Source: JAAZBV01 sp964499695
GTDB lineage: Bacteria; Desulfobacterota; DSM-4660; Desulfatiglandales; HGW-15
Assembly (NCBI GenBank): GCA_964499695.1
Contig: CAZCMD010000229.1
Span: 1-6,311, forward strand
DNA: 6,311 bases
Reading direction: 5' to 3'
A model generated the notes under the pieces. The model did no database searches. It was not told the origin of the DNA and worked only from the letters and a program-made list of their open reading frames with translations. This document shows, one piece after another, positions 1-5,573 of the stretch. Positions within the stretch are counted from its first letter, which is position 1. Every line of letters begins with the position of its first letter. The translations under genes were made by a program, and so were the position numbers.

Positions 1-1
1 A

Positions 2-40
2 TGGGGAAGAGGCGAATAACCTCTTCCCCATTCCTTTTTT
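2..40 (+). terminator. Strong hairpin with T tract at left edge
   Basis: A perfect 11-bp inverted repeat (tggggaagagg at 2-12, cctcttcccca at 20-30) encloses a 7-nt loop. It is followed on the plus strand by ttcctttttt (31-40), the classic intrinsic terminator layout for a plus-strand transcript arriving from left of the window. It also lies 27 bp beyond the stop of the minus-strand membrane protein gene, so it may end that transcript too. The minus-strand T tract, if any, would lie outside the window, so bidirectionality cannot be judged. Confidence 0.75.
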
Positions 41-56
41 CTGAAGGATTATTCTT

Positions 57-755
57 TTACTCCCTGAGCTTTACTGTAATCTTCCCATCTTCCACACGTA
101 TATTTTCTATTCCATCTGAAAAGCCCTTCCAGAAACCATTCTCATTACCAAACTCCTTTACCAGGTCAACATTCTTGATATTGCCAAGCCAGGCATTTGG
201 TACCGGCACACCCATGAGGCTTACACCTCTTAAGGCAATAACAGGTTTACCATTTGCATATTTGAGTTCAAGCCCTGCTGTCACCTTCAGGGTTTTACCG
301 CCGACGATCGGGAAATCAGGATCCATTGGAATGAGAAGCTTTGCGCTGGCAAGATCATCAGACAAATCTATCGCAAGCCTCGTGGCAAGGTTAGTGTTAT
401 TGGCAATAAGGCCATTTATCTCACGCTCTGTAAACCTGATCTCCCTGTCTGCATCCTCCTCGCTGTATTTCTCCGGCTTTAAGGGTTTTTCAGGTTTCAT
501 TTTTGAATTTTCTCTAATCGAACCGGCATGTATCCCTGTTGTGTCCAAGCGGGATAGCTTTTCCTCAAGCACCTTTTCTTCGCGCTCGCTCAGGTTAACA
601 GGCCTGAACTCCTTTGGAAAGAGGAACATCATGGTTATCCATACCGTAACAATTGCTGTTACAATGACACCGCCAAAAATAATAAGGGCAATTAAAAGAG
701 GGTTTGACCGTTTTTTATTGCTTCCGGTTTCAGATATATCCTTTTGGACTGACAT
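57..755 (-). CDS. Single-pass membrane-anchored protein of unknown function
   Basis: 232 aa. A short basic cytoplasmic N-terminus (KKR near residue 14) is followed by one hydrophobic segment at about residues 19-46. The positive-inside rule then places the rest in the periplasm. A charged, lysine/glutamate- and proline-rich linker (about 55-105) leads to a compact C-terminal domain (about 106-232). That domain has an FTEREINGLIANN stretch, a DLSDDLASAKLLIPMDPDFP stretch, a VSLMGVPVPNAWLG turn and a closing GFWKGFSDGIENI motif. I recall similar proteins from deltaproteobacterial genomes without an experimental function. The layout (N-terminal anchor, lone beta-rich extracytoplasmic domain) is loosely like DUF2140/YpmS proteins, but I cannot confirm that link. 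The start is supported by AAGGAG (761-766) five bases upstream of ATG. It lies downstream of the lpoB/COG3014 pair and may be part of the same envelope group. Confidence 0.85.
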   Translation of the reverse strand: MSVQKDISETGSNKKRSNPLLIALIIFGGVIVTAIVTVWITMMFLFPKEFRPVNLSEREEKVLEEKLSRLDTTGIHAGSIRENSKMKPEKPLKPEKYSEEDADREIRFTEREINGLIANNTNLATRLAIDLSDDLASAKLLIPMDPDFPIVGGKTLKVTAGLELKYANGKPVIALRGVSLMGVPVPNAWLGNIKNVDLVKEFGNENGFWKGFSDGIENIRVEDGKITVKLRE

Positions 756-777
756 TTTTACTCCTTACTAAAGTCGA

Positions 778-786
778 AGTATAACA
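778..786 (-). promoter_or_regulatory. Extended -10 promoter candidate for the membrane protein gene
   Basis: The minus strand reads TGTTATACT, a TGn extended -10 with five of six matches to TATAAT. It would start transcription near 771, just ahead of the AAGGAG ribosome site at 761-766. No good -35 is seen, which is tolerated by extended -10 promoters. If used, the gene can be transcribed independently of the lipoprotein genes upstream. Confidence 0.35.
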
Positions 787-797
787 GACAATATCTT

Positions 798-864
798 CAC
801 CACGGAGTACACGGAGAGCACGGAGTAAAACTTAGAAAAATAAAAACCCCGTGACCTCCGTGGT
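798..864. repeat. 9-bp tandem repeat with inverted ends (cacggag element)
   Basis: Three copies of cacggag lie exactly 9 bp apart (801-807, 810-816, 819-825). The first is part of accacggag (799-807), whose exact inverse ctccgtggt is at 856-864, so the element has 9-bp inverted ends around an AT-rich centre. Similar CACGGAG-type strings are, from memory, common intergenic dispersed repeats in deltaproteobacterial and some other genomes. It fills most of the 160-bp gap between the COG3014-like gene and the membrane protein gene. No coding potential is seen. Confidence 0.7.
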
Positions 865-915
865 TAGTAAAAAAACTATGCCTTATGACCCTGAGTTAAT
901 GACATATTGTACATA

Positions 916-2025
916 CTAAAACCTGACAGACCTGTACACCCTTTCCCCTGGCTGGATATCAACATCCTCAAGCCGGACCGGGTTGGAATACCCTGAAGAG
1001 ATAGTAATATCATGGGTGCCCGCATCCAGTGTAACCCTTGCAAGGGTGAGGCTTCCAGGCAGGGTCTCCCATGAACGGGTGTCTGCCTCCTCTAATAAAA
1101 AAAGCACAACCCGGGCCAGTATCTCCACATATTCGTTTTCTTTACCTATCTCCTGTGCGATCGCCTCCTTTGCACCTGCCCTTATAGCCTGTCTGGCAAG
1201 ATACTGGGCTGCCCTGTCATTAAGGGAAGCCTTTGCAACCTCACCCATATCTGTTTCCACATTATAGGGGTTTATAACAGTATCATTCATCTTTATATCC
1301 ACAGGTGAATATGAAGAGGACTCTTCATACCTTGGAACAGATATCCTGATAGATGGCGGCAACACAACATCAGAGGAAACCTTGGCGGGTATCCGCCCCT
1401 GTGCTATAAAGAGCACCAACTCTCCCTTTCCGGGGGTAACCGGTTCAGGCCTCTTTGCTTTACTTCCAGCAGCCTTTTCAAGTTTTTCATATTCTATGCG
1501 GGCACTGTCAGGCTGGTTCATATTCTCAAAGCAGAGTGCAATCAGTGCCCTGGTAAAAAGATCTCCTTCAAGGGGATCAGGATATTCGTCAAACACCTCT
1601 AACGCCTGCTTGGCCTCTACAAGGGCGCTGTCAGGCCGCCCCTGCAACAGGAAATTTATCATCAGATATGTATGAATCCACAGCCTTTCAGAGTATTCAC
1701 CCTTATAGGTGGTTGTGAGGTCATTGATCATTACCGCGGTTGACTGGTCTTTGACACTTATATAATCCTGATCCTTTACAAACTGTGATGCCTTTAAAAG
1801 TATATCCCTGCTGGCCTCATATTCCCCCATATAGTGAAGGATTATACCCTTTTCCATATAGCACAGAAGCTTGTCCCTTTCGGGTATTTCACTGCACTCC
1901 CCAAGGGTCTTATCCGCTTCAGCAGGATTCCCGGAAAAGAAATCCATCCTTGCCTTCTTGAGCGGGAGGCTTGTACAGCCTGATAAAAGGAAGGCAAGTA
2001 TTATCAGAATATATCTGAGGCGCAT
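916..2025 (-). CDS. COG3014-like lipoprotein with TPR-like helices
   Basis: 369 aa. The N-terminus is a short signal peptide ending in a clean lipobox LLSGC (Cys17), so the protein should be lipid-anchored. Residues about 20-190 are alpha-helical with TPR-like pairs (for example YMGEYEASRDILLKAS and QGRPDSALVEAKQALEVF). A beta-rich C-terminal half begins near GKGELVLFIAQGRIP and ends with LPGSLTLARVTLDAGTHDI. This order is that of the uncharacterised COG3014 lipoproteins, which are often found beside LpoB-type genes. The start lies 9 bp after the lpoB stop. Only a weak ribosome site precedes it (TAAGATATG), so translation is probably coupled to lpoB. Role inferred: outer-membrane partner in envelope or peptidoglycan assembly. 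The exact function is unknown. Confidence 0.85.
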   Translation of the reverse strand: MRLRYILIILAFLLSGCTSLPLKKARMDFFSGNPAEADKTLGECSEIPERDKLLCYMEKGIILHYMGEYEASRDILLKASQFVKDQDYISVKDQSTAVMINDLTTTYKGEYSERLWIHTYLMINFLLQGRPDSALVEAKQALEVFDEYPDPLEGDLFTRALIALCFENMNQPDSARIEYEKLEKAAGSKAKRPEPVTPGKGELVLFIAQGRIPAKVSSDVVLPPSIRISVPRYEESSSYSPVDIKMNDTVINPYNVETDMGEVAKASLNDRAAQYLARQAIRAGAKEAIAQEIGKENEYVEILARVVLFLLEEADTRSWETLPGSLTLARVTLDAGTHDITISSGYSNPVRLEDVDIQPGERVYRSVRF

Positions 2026-2034
2026 ATCTTATAG

Positions 2035-2646
2035 TTACCAGCCGATAATGGGTTTTGATGCCTCACGAGCAAGCTCTACCTGATCCACATACACAATTTC
2101 GCCTGTCTTAAGGTCTGTCATGGTGAGATCAAGGCTGTAATATATGCGCTCTTTTTTATTAAGCCGCCACTGTTCGGGCTGCTTGTTTTTAATGGACCTG
2201 AGAGTGCCGCTTAAAATATATTCCGCACCAAGCTGCCGACCCTTTTCAACACGCATGGCCGGGTCAACAAATCCCTGATCCTGATACATGGCCTCTTCCT
2301 GTATGTTCTCTCTCTGACGTTCATCAATGAACCGGAACCTGCCTGACTGTATGAGTTTCATCCTGATTGCATCCGTGATACCGCCTGTGCTGATATGTTC
2401 TGATGTCTCGTTAACCACAGGATATACGATCAGGATAGGCTTCTTTTCCACAGGAAAAGTCGGCGCTGCCAGGAGCGGTGCAACGAGCCCCTCTACGATC
2501 TGATTTTTATCAGAAAAGTCATAGCTTGCATCATAATGCATCTCGTCTTTCGGGTTAATGTTAGTGGTATGGGCAGCACAACCCATGAAAAAGATTAAGG
2601 CCATACATGATAAACCCGCAAATAATCTGATAAAGATATTTTTCAT
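2035..2646 (-). CDS. lpoB: LpoB-family penicillin-binding protein activator lipoprotein
   Basis: 203 aa, close to the usual LpoB length of about 210. A signal peptide leads to Cys23. The lipobox FFMGC is irregular (Phe at -3, Met at -2), though Gly at -1 and Cys are present. A variable linker (24-70) precedes the globular domain. That domain shows KPILIVYPVVNETSEHI, then GGITDAIRMKLIQSGRFRFI, LGAEYILSGTLRSI, and a closing YYSLDLTMTDLKTGEIVY strand pair. These are hallmarks of the LpoB/COG3417 fold. In E. coli LpoB is an outer-membrane lipoprotein that stimulates the peptidoglycan synthase PBP1B from the periplasmic face; a like role here is inferred, and the cognate PBP is not in the window. 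The start is fixed by AAGGAGA (2654-2660) seven bases before ATG. It is the first gene of its operon. Confidence 0.88.
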   Translation of the reverse strand: MKNIFIRLFAGLSCMALIFFMGCAAHTTNINPKDEMHYDASYDFSDKNQIVEGLVAPLLAAPTFPVEKKPILIVYPVVNETSEHISTGGITDAIRMKLIQSGRFRFIDERQRENIQEEAMYQDQGFVDPAMRVEKGRQLGAEYILSGTLRSIKNKQPEQWRLNKKERIYYSLDLTMTDLKTGEIVYVDQVELAREASKPIIGW

Positions 2647-2737
2647 AATAAGATCTCCTTTAATTAATGAACCGGAATGAATAAAATCTCCCTGCCTGTA
2701 ACAATTGATGCATGGAGATATTTTAAAACAGACTTAA

Positions 2738-2767
2738 ATTCTAACCTGTTAGTCGTTAAAAAATCAA
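2738..2767 (-). promoter_or_regulatory. Possible sigma-70 promoter for the lpoB operon
   Basis: On the minus strand TTGATT (2767-2762) and TAGAAT (2743-2738) are 18 bp apart, giving four of six and five of six matches to the consensus boxes. They lie about 90 bp upstream of the lpoB start. The region is AT-rich, so chance matches are likely. Confidence 0.3.
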
Positions 2768-2803
2768 AAAAGTATAATTCTATAGACAATCCCATGCTGA
2801 AAT

Positions 2804-2831
2804 TTGTTCACCATTGTATTAAAAATATTAT
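2804..2831 (+). promoter_or_regulatory. Possible promoter for the LUD-domain gene
   Basis: TTGTTC (2804-2809) and TATTAT (2826-2831) are 16 bp apart on the plus strand, about 60 bp ahead of the LUD gene. The -10 match is five of six and the -35 is weak. Together with the lpoB promoter candidate it would make 2647-2890 (244 bp, no gene seen) a divergent control region. Confidence 0.3.
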
Positions 2832-2890
2832 ATAAATGTCCATAACCCAATTTGATTAAGGCATTAGTCTATTTAGGAAGGAGATAACCT

Positions 2891-3547
2891 ATGGAAAAAC
2901 CGGCTGAATTTTACTGGTCTATGCGGCTCGAAGAGGTAAAGAGTGCATTAATCAAAAACAACTTTGATGCATATATCGCTAAAGATACGGCAAATGCAAA
3001 GGAGATGGTGGAGAGGGAAATCATCCCTGATATAAAGCCTAAAAGCATCTCATGGGGCGGCTCTATGACCTTCCTTGCATCAGGCATATATGACTCCCTT
3101 AAAAACAGCAAGGAGTATGAGATCCTTGATACATATGACCGCAAGAGGTACACACAGGAGGAGGTGGCTGAAAGACGCAGGCAGGCCCTTTTAACCGACC
3201 TTTTTATTACCGGTACCAATGCGATTACAGAGGCCGGGCACCTTGTAAACCTGGACATGATAGGTAACAGGGTTGGGGCAATAACCTACGGCCCAAAGAA
3301 TGTGATAATACTTGCGGGAAGAAACAAGATAGTAGCAGACCTGGATGACGCCATGTACAGGATAAAAAATTATGCAGCCCCAATAAACGCCATGAGGCTG
3401 GACATGAAGACCCCATGCGTAAAATCAGGGAGATGCGCGGACTGTAAAAGCCCTGCAAGGATATGCAACTCATGGACGATCACGGAAAAATCCTTTCCTA
3501 AAGGCAGGATAAAGGTGGTGCTTATTAATCAGGAGATGGGGATATAA
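2891..3547 (+). CDS. LUD-domain protein with C-terminal cysteine cluster (lactate utilization-type)
   Basis: 218 aa. The body matches the LUD domain (LutC/YkgG superfamily, PF02589): an N-terminal helix (MRLEEVKSALIKNNFDAYIA), the SISWGGSMTFLASGIYDSL strand-loop, DLFITGTNAITEAGHLVNLD, and GNRVGAITYGPKNVIILAG. The C-terminus adds four cysteines, C176-x5-C182-x2-C185-x6-C192, a spacing fit for an iron-sulfur cluster or zinc. This size and layout is that of the stand-alone LUD proteins (former DUF1121), common in anaerobes. LUD proteins of the LutABC/LldEFG systems take part in L-lactate oxidation to pyruvate. No lutA or lutB partner is seen here, so the substrate is open. The start is supported by AAGGAG (2878-2883) seven bases upstream. 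It appears monocistronic and converges with the Lrp gene. Confidence 0.9.
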   Translation: MEKPAEFYWSMRLEEVKSALIKNNFDAYIAKDTANAKEMVEREIIPDIKPKSISWGGSMTFLASGIYDSLKNSKEYEILDTYDRKRYTQEEVAERRRQALLTDLFITGTNAITEAGHLVNLDMIGNRVGAITYGPKNVIILAGRNKIVADLDDAMYRIKNYAAPINAMRLDMKTPCVKSGRCADCKSPARICNSWTITEKSFPKGRIKVVLINQEMGI

Positions 3548-3551
3548 AAGA

Positions 3552-3593
3552 GGGCACAAGGCACAGGGTTCAAGATTGAAGATTCAAAATTCA
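3552..3593. repeat. Short heptad-periodic intergenic repeat
   Basis: Six consecutive 7-bp units follow the LUD stop: gggcaca, aggcaca, gggttca, agattga, agattca, aaattca. Neighbouring units differ by one to a few bases, so the period of 7 is clear but degenerate. The 91-bp gap between the convergent genes holds this and the hairpin at 3605-3635. Confidence 0.6.
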
Positions 3594-3604
3594 AATTTAT
3601 TCAG

Positions 3605-3635
3605 CATGTGGTGAGAGATATCCCCTCACCACATG
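3605..3635. terminator. Perfect hairpin between convergent genes, possible bidirectional terminator
   Basis: catgtggtgag (3605-3615) and ctcaccacatg (3625-3635) form a perfect 11-bp stem with a 9-nt loop. It is placed between the LUD stop (3547) and the Lrp stop (3638), where a shared terminator is expected. T tracts are weak on both sides (gattttacc on plus, aaatttgaattttg farther off on minus), so termination efficiency is uncertain. Confidence 0.55.
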
Positions 3636-3637
3636 GT

Positions 3638-4084
3638 CTAGGATTTTACCTGTTGTTGTGAACCTATAAGCTCCAGGTAAATATTGGTTTCAACGGATTT
3701 AAGGCCGTCGAGTTCGCCTACTATCGAGCGCATAAACTCAGAAAACTCCTCTGTGGATTTAAAAACCGCCATTGACGTGAGATTGTATCTCCCTGTAATA
3801 GTCCAGACGCTTCTTACATTCGGGTGCTTAATAAGCTCCTTGGTAACATTCTCGATCTTTTTCTGATCCAGCTCCATCTGAATGCCTACAATAAAGGAGT
3901 AACCGAGCTTTTTCAGGTCAGGGATTGCAACGATCTTGATTACATCCTCCTGAATCAGCCTCCTTGTCCGCCTCCTTATTGTTGTGGAACTGATATCTAG
4001 ACTTTTTGCCAAAGCGTCACTGCTAACCCTTGCATCCTTTTCCAGCTCCTTGATTAATGCTAGATCTATATCATCCAGTAACAT
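3638..4084 (-). CDS. Lrp/AsnC-family transcriptional regulator
   Basis: 148 aa, normal for the family (about 150). The N-terminal AsnC-type helix-turn-helix spans about residues 4-50: DDIDLALIKELEKDARVSSD, then the recognition helix near ISSTTIRRRTRRL and the wing EDVIKIVAIPD. The RAM effector/oligomerisation domain (about 64-140) shows VRSVWTITGRYNL, where the ligand-contact loop sits, and ends with VETNIYLELI. Such proteins form dimers to octamers and sense amino acids or related small molecules; the effector here cannot be told. The start is supported by GGAGGTG (4090-4096) five bases before ATG. It is last in the minus-strand cupin-cupin-ethD-lrp series, but a 109-bp gap with its own promoter and operator candidates precedes it, so it is probably autoregulated and may also control the genes upstream. 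Confidence 0.93.
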   Translation of the reverse strand: MLLDDIDLALIKELEKDARVSSDALAKSLDISSTTIRRRTRRLIQEDVIKIVAIPDLKKLGYSFIVGIQMELDQKKIENVTKELIKHPNVRSVWTITGRYNLTSMAVFKSTEEFSEFMRSIVGELDGLKSVETNIYLELIGSQQQVKS

Positions 4085-4124
4085 ACCCCCACCTCCATTT
4101 CAGGCTGATTTGAATCTGTGCATT

Positions 4125-4139
4125 GATTCTAATAGAATC
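4125..4139. promoter_or_regulatory. Candidate Lrp-type operator palindrome
   Basis: gattct-aat-agaatc is a perfect 6-3-6 palindrome with an AT centre, the length and form of Lrp/AsnC operators (15-bp sites with AT-rich middles). Another gaatc arm lies at 4112-4116, giving three GAATC/GATTC arms in 28 bp. It sits 40 bp upstream of the lrp start, just downstream of the promoter candidate, as expected for autorepression. Confidence 0.5.
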
Positions 4140-4151
4140 GTTAATTTGCAA

Positions 4152-4181
4152 ATAATAGTATAAAGAAGAATAATTTAGCAA
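4152..4181 (-). promoter_or_regulatory. Possible promoter of the lrp gene
   Basis: On the minus strand TTGCTA (4181-4176) and TATTAT (4157-4152) are 18 bp apart, with four and five matches to the consensus boxes. Transcription would begin near 4146, just ahead of the 4125-4139 palindrome. The region is AT-rich, so this is a modest call. Confidence 0.35.
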
Positions 4182-4193
4182 GAATTAAGATTT

Positions 4194-4505
4194 TTATCTT
4201 AATATTTCGCTTATCTGGAAAAAGGGCTTTATGTCTGTAAAGTTTTTTACATCTGCTGCCAGTTCAGCATCATGAGCCATCATTCCCTTTGTCATATCCT
4301 CTATATTATCAAATACCATGCAGGCAATAGTGGCAAATGGCGCTGCTTCACCAGGCCCGCCGCCTGAAATGCCTTTATCTACCTCCGCACGTATTAGCCC
4401 ATAGGGTTTCAAAAGTCTTTCTGCAAAGGGGACATGGGAATTAAGATAATATTCCATATCAAACCTGCCTTTACCAGAGGGATAAAATACCGTAGCCCTG
4501 ACCAT
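4194..4505 (-). CDS. EthD-family small protein (ferredoxin-like dimeric alpha/beta barrel)
   Basis: 103 aa, the usual length of EthD proteins (PF07110). The first strand VRATVFYPSG is followed by a helix with the family-typical FDMEYYLNSHVPFAERLL. The middle strand is APFATIACMVFDNIEDM, and the end has ADVKNFTDIKPFFQISEIL, the D-x-x-N-F-T ending common in the family. EthD was named from the ethyl tert-butyl ether degradation cluster of Rhodococcus ruber; most members have no known reaction and sit among oxidative or aromatic catabolic genes. The start is supported by AAGGAGA (4512-4518). It follows the two cupin genes after 150 bp of repeat-bearing spacer and precedes the Lrp regulator. The product is probably a cytosolic dimer; the substrate is unknown. 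Confidence 0.85.
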   Translation of the reverse strand: MVRATVFYPSGKGRFDMEYYLNSHVPFAERLLKPYGLIRAEVDKGISGGGPGEAAPFATIACMVFDNIEDMTKGMMAHDAELAADVKNFTDIKPFFQISEILR

Positions 4506-4529
4506 AATCTTTCTCCTTTTTTTATTTCT

Positions 4530-4613
4530 TTACCGAGCACCTCAAACCGTATACCGTAAACCTTACACCTAGCGCCTTAAGCCTTGCATTCTTTACCCTG
4601 CGCCTCCTGTCCA
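4530..4613. repeat. Degenerate 7-bp periodic repeat, 12 units
   Basis: Read on plus, 12 heptads follow without a break: ttaccga, gcacctc, aaaccgt, ataccgt, aaacctt, acaccta, gcgcctt, aagcctt, gcattct, ttaccct, gcgcctc, ctgtcca. Ten have CC at positions four and five; on minus this is a GG core every 7 bp. Heptameric repeats of this look are, from memory, seen in intergenic gaps of several deltaproteobacteria. It fills the gap between the second cupin gene and ethD. It cannot be coding at this phase of variation. Confidence 0.75.
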
Positions 4614-4636
4614 CCATAGCCCCTGGCGAAGGCGGA
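4610..4636. repeat. Imperfect hairpin next to the heptad repeat
   Basis: tccaccatagcc (4610-4621) and ggcgaaggcgga (4625-4636) pair at 9 of 12 positions, plus one G-T wobble on the minus-strand RNA, around a 3-nt loop. It joins the end of the heptad array and lies 20 bp beyond the second cupin gene's stop. The form resembles widespread small intergenic palindromes. It has no T tract, so it is more likely a dispersed element or an RNA-stability hairpin than a terminator. Confidence 0.5.
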
Positions 4637-4655
4637 TGCACCCTGAGCCCTTTAT

Positions 4656-5573
4656 TTACTCCCTATACCCCGCAGGCGCTGCCTCTTTAATCGACCCCGT
4701 ACCGAACACTATGGGCATTAGCAGGTGGGGCCTTTTAAAACTCTTCCATGTAAGAGGACCATGTTTCATGGATTTAGGGGCATATATAGCCGTTGTTGTA
4801 TTAAATGTAAGTGGCTCATCGTTTATGCAGAACTCTAACTCCGCACTCAAAACATCAGGGTTATTTGGGTCATTACCCACAAGCAGAACCACCTCTTCAT
4901 AATCATGGGAGTGATCAGGGATAGGCGGATTCATCCCAGGCATGCCCGGTATCCAGCCGAAATCCACATACAGTTTGCTCTCAGGTATAAGGGCGCTGCT
5001 CATATAAATCTGGGCAGGGCTCTCCATTGCATCTGTAACATCTGTCCCCTGAAGTATGAGAGGTTTTCTTACTACATATTTTTCATAATCCACACCATCG
5101 TATTTCTGAGGAGTTATTTCCGATGATTTTCCGGTCTGCACCGGGTCAATCCATGCACTGTCATTCTTTTGAGGACCCATGATGATTGATATCTCAAGAT
5201 GGGGTCTTGAAAAGGACTCCCATATGGCCGGGCCGTGTTTAACCCCCTTTTTGATATATAAGGCAGTTGTTGTATTAAATTTTATGGGCTGCCCGCCAAG
5301 AAAATAGCATATCTCAGCGCCAAGCTCTTCAAGGTTAAAGGGGTCGCTCCCCACAAAAAATATAACCCTGTCATAATCAAGCACATGTTCTTTAATATGG
5401 GGGTTTGGGTCAGGCATCCCCTTTATCCAGCTGATATCAATATACTTGTTACAACCAGGGACAAGATCATTGCTCATATAGGTCATTACAGGGGCGCTTC
5501 TCCCTTTGATACCTTTACCCGCCTCTCTAATGGGATTTGTGACCATATATTTTTTATAACTGTTTAAGGTCAT
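4656..5573 (-). CDS. Two-domain cupin-like protein of unknown function
   Basis: 305 aa made of two homologous units (about 9-135 and 166-292). Each opens with a Y-x-x-Y-x-V motif, then an M-S-x-x-L-x-P stretch, an aromatic W-I-x-G-M-P turn, a cupin motif-1 region, a (G/S)AE strand, an FNTTTA strand, and H-G-P-x-x-W-x-S-F-x-R-P-H. In the C-terminal unit cupin motif 1 is intact (H221, H223, E227) with H271 from motif 2, a full metal-ligand set. In the N-terminal unit H63 and H113 remain, but the second His is Leu65, the Glu position is Arg69, and the motif-2 Pro is Lys. No signal peptide is seen, so it is probably cytosolic. Its ATG overlaps the TGA of the preceding cupin gene (ATGA), so translation is coupled. 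Family function is unknown to me; a metal-binding small-molecule enzyme or sensor is inferred. Confidence 0.8.
   Translation of the reverse strand: MTLNSYKKYMVTNPIREAGKGIKGRSAPVMTYMSNDLVPGCNKYIDISWIKGMPDPNPHIKEHVLDYDRVIFFVGSDPFNLEELGAEICYFLGGQPIKFNTTTALYIKKGVKHGPAIWESFSRPHLEISIIMGPQKNDSAWIDPVQTGKSSEITPQKYDGVDYEKYVVRKPLILQGTDVTDAMESPAQIYMSSALIPESKLYVDFGWIPGMPGMNPPIPDHSHDYEEVVLLVGNDPNNPDVLSAELEFCINDEPLTFNTTTAIYAPKSMKHGPLTWKSFKRPHLLMPIVFGTGSIKEAAPAGYRE

Noticed and set aside
1..771. Long plus-strand open frame of 256 codons beginning at base 1
   Set aside because: It is antisense to the membrane protein gene, starts inside the terminator hairpin, has no ribosome site, and its translation is serine/phenylalanine-rich with no domain.
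798..864. CRISPR-like array
   Set aside because: Repeat cores of 7 bp at 9-bp spacing leave no room for spacers, and no cas gene is present.
983..1675. Two plus-strand open frames opposite the COG3014-like gene
   Set aside because: They are shadows of a well-supported minus-strand gene, with no ribosome sites and low-complexity translations.
2911..3473. Two minus-strand open frames opposite the LUD gene
   Set aside because: The plus-strand LUD protein has clear family motifs throughout. The antisense frames show none.
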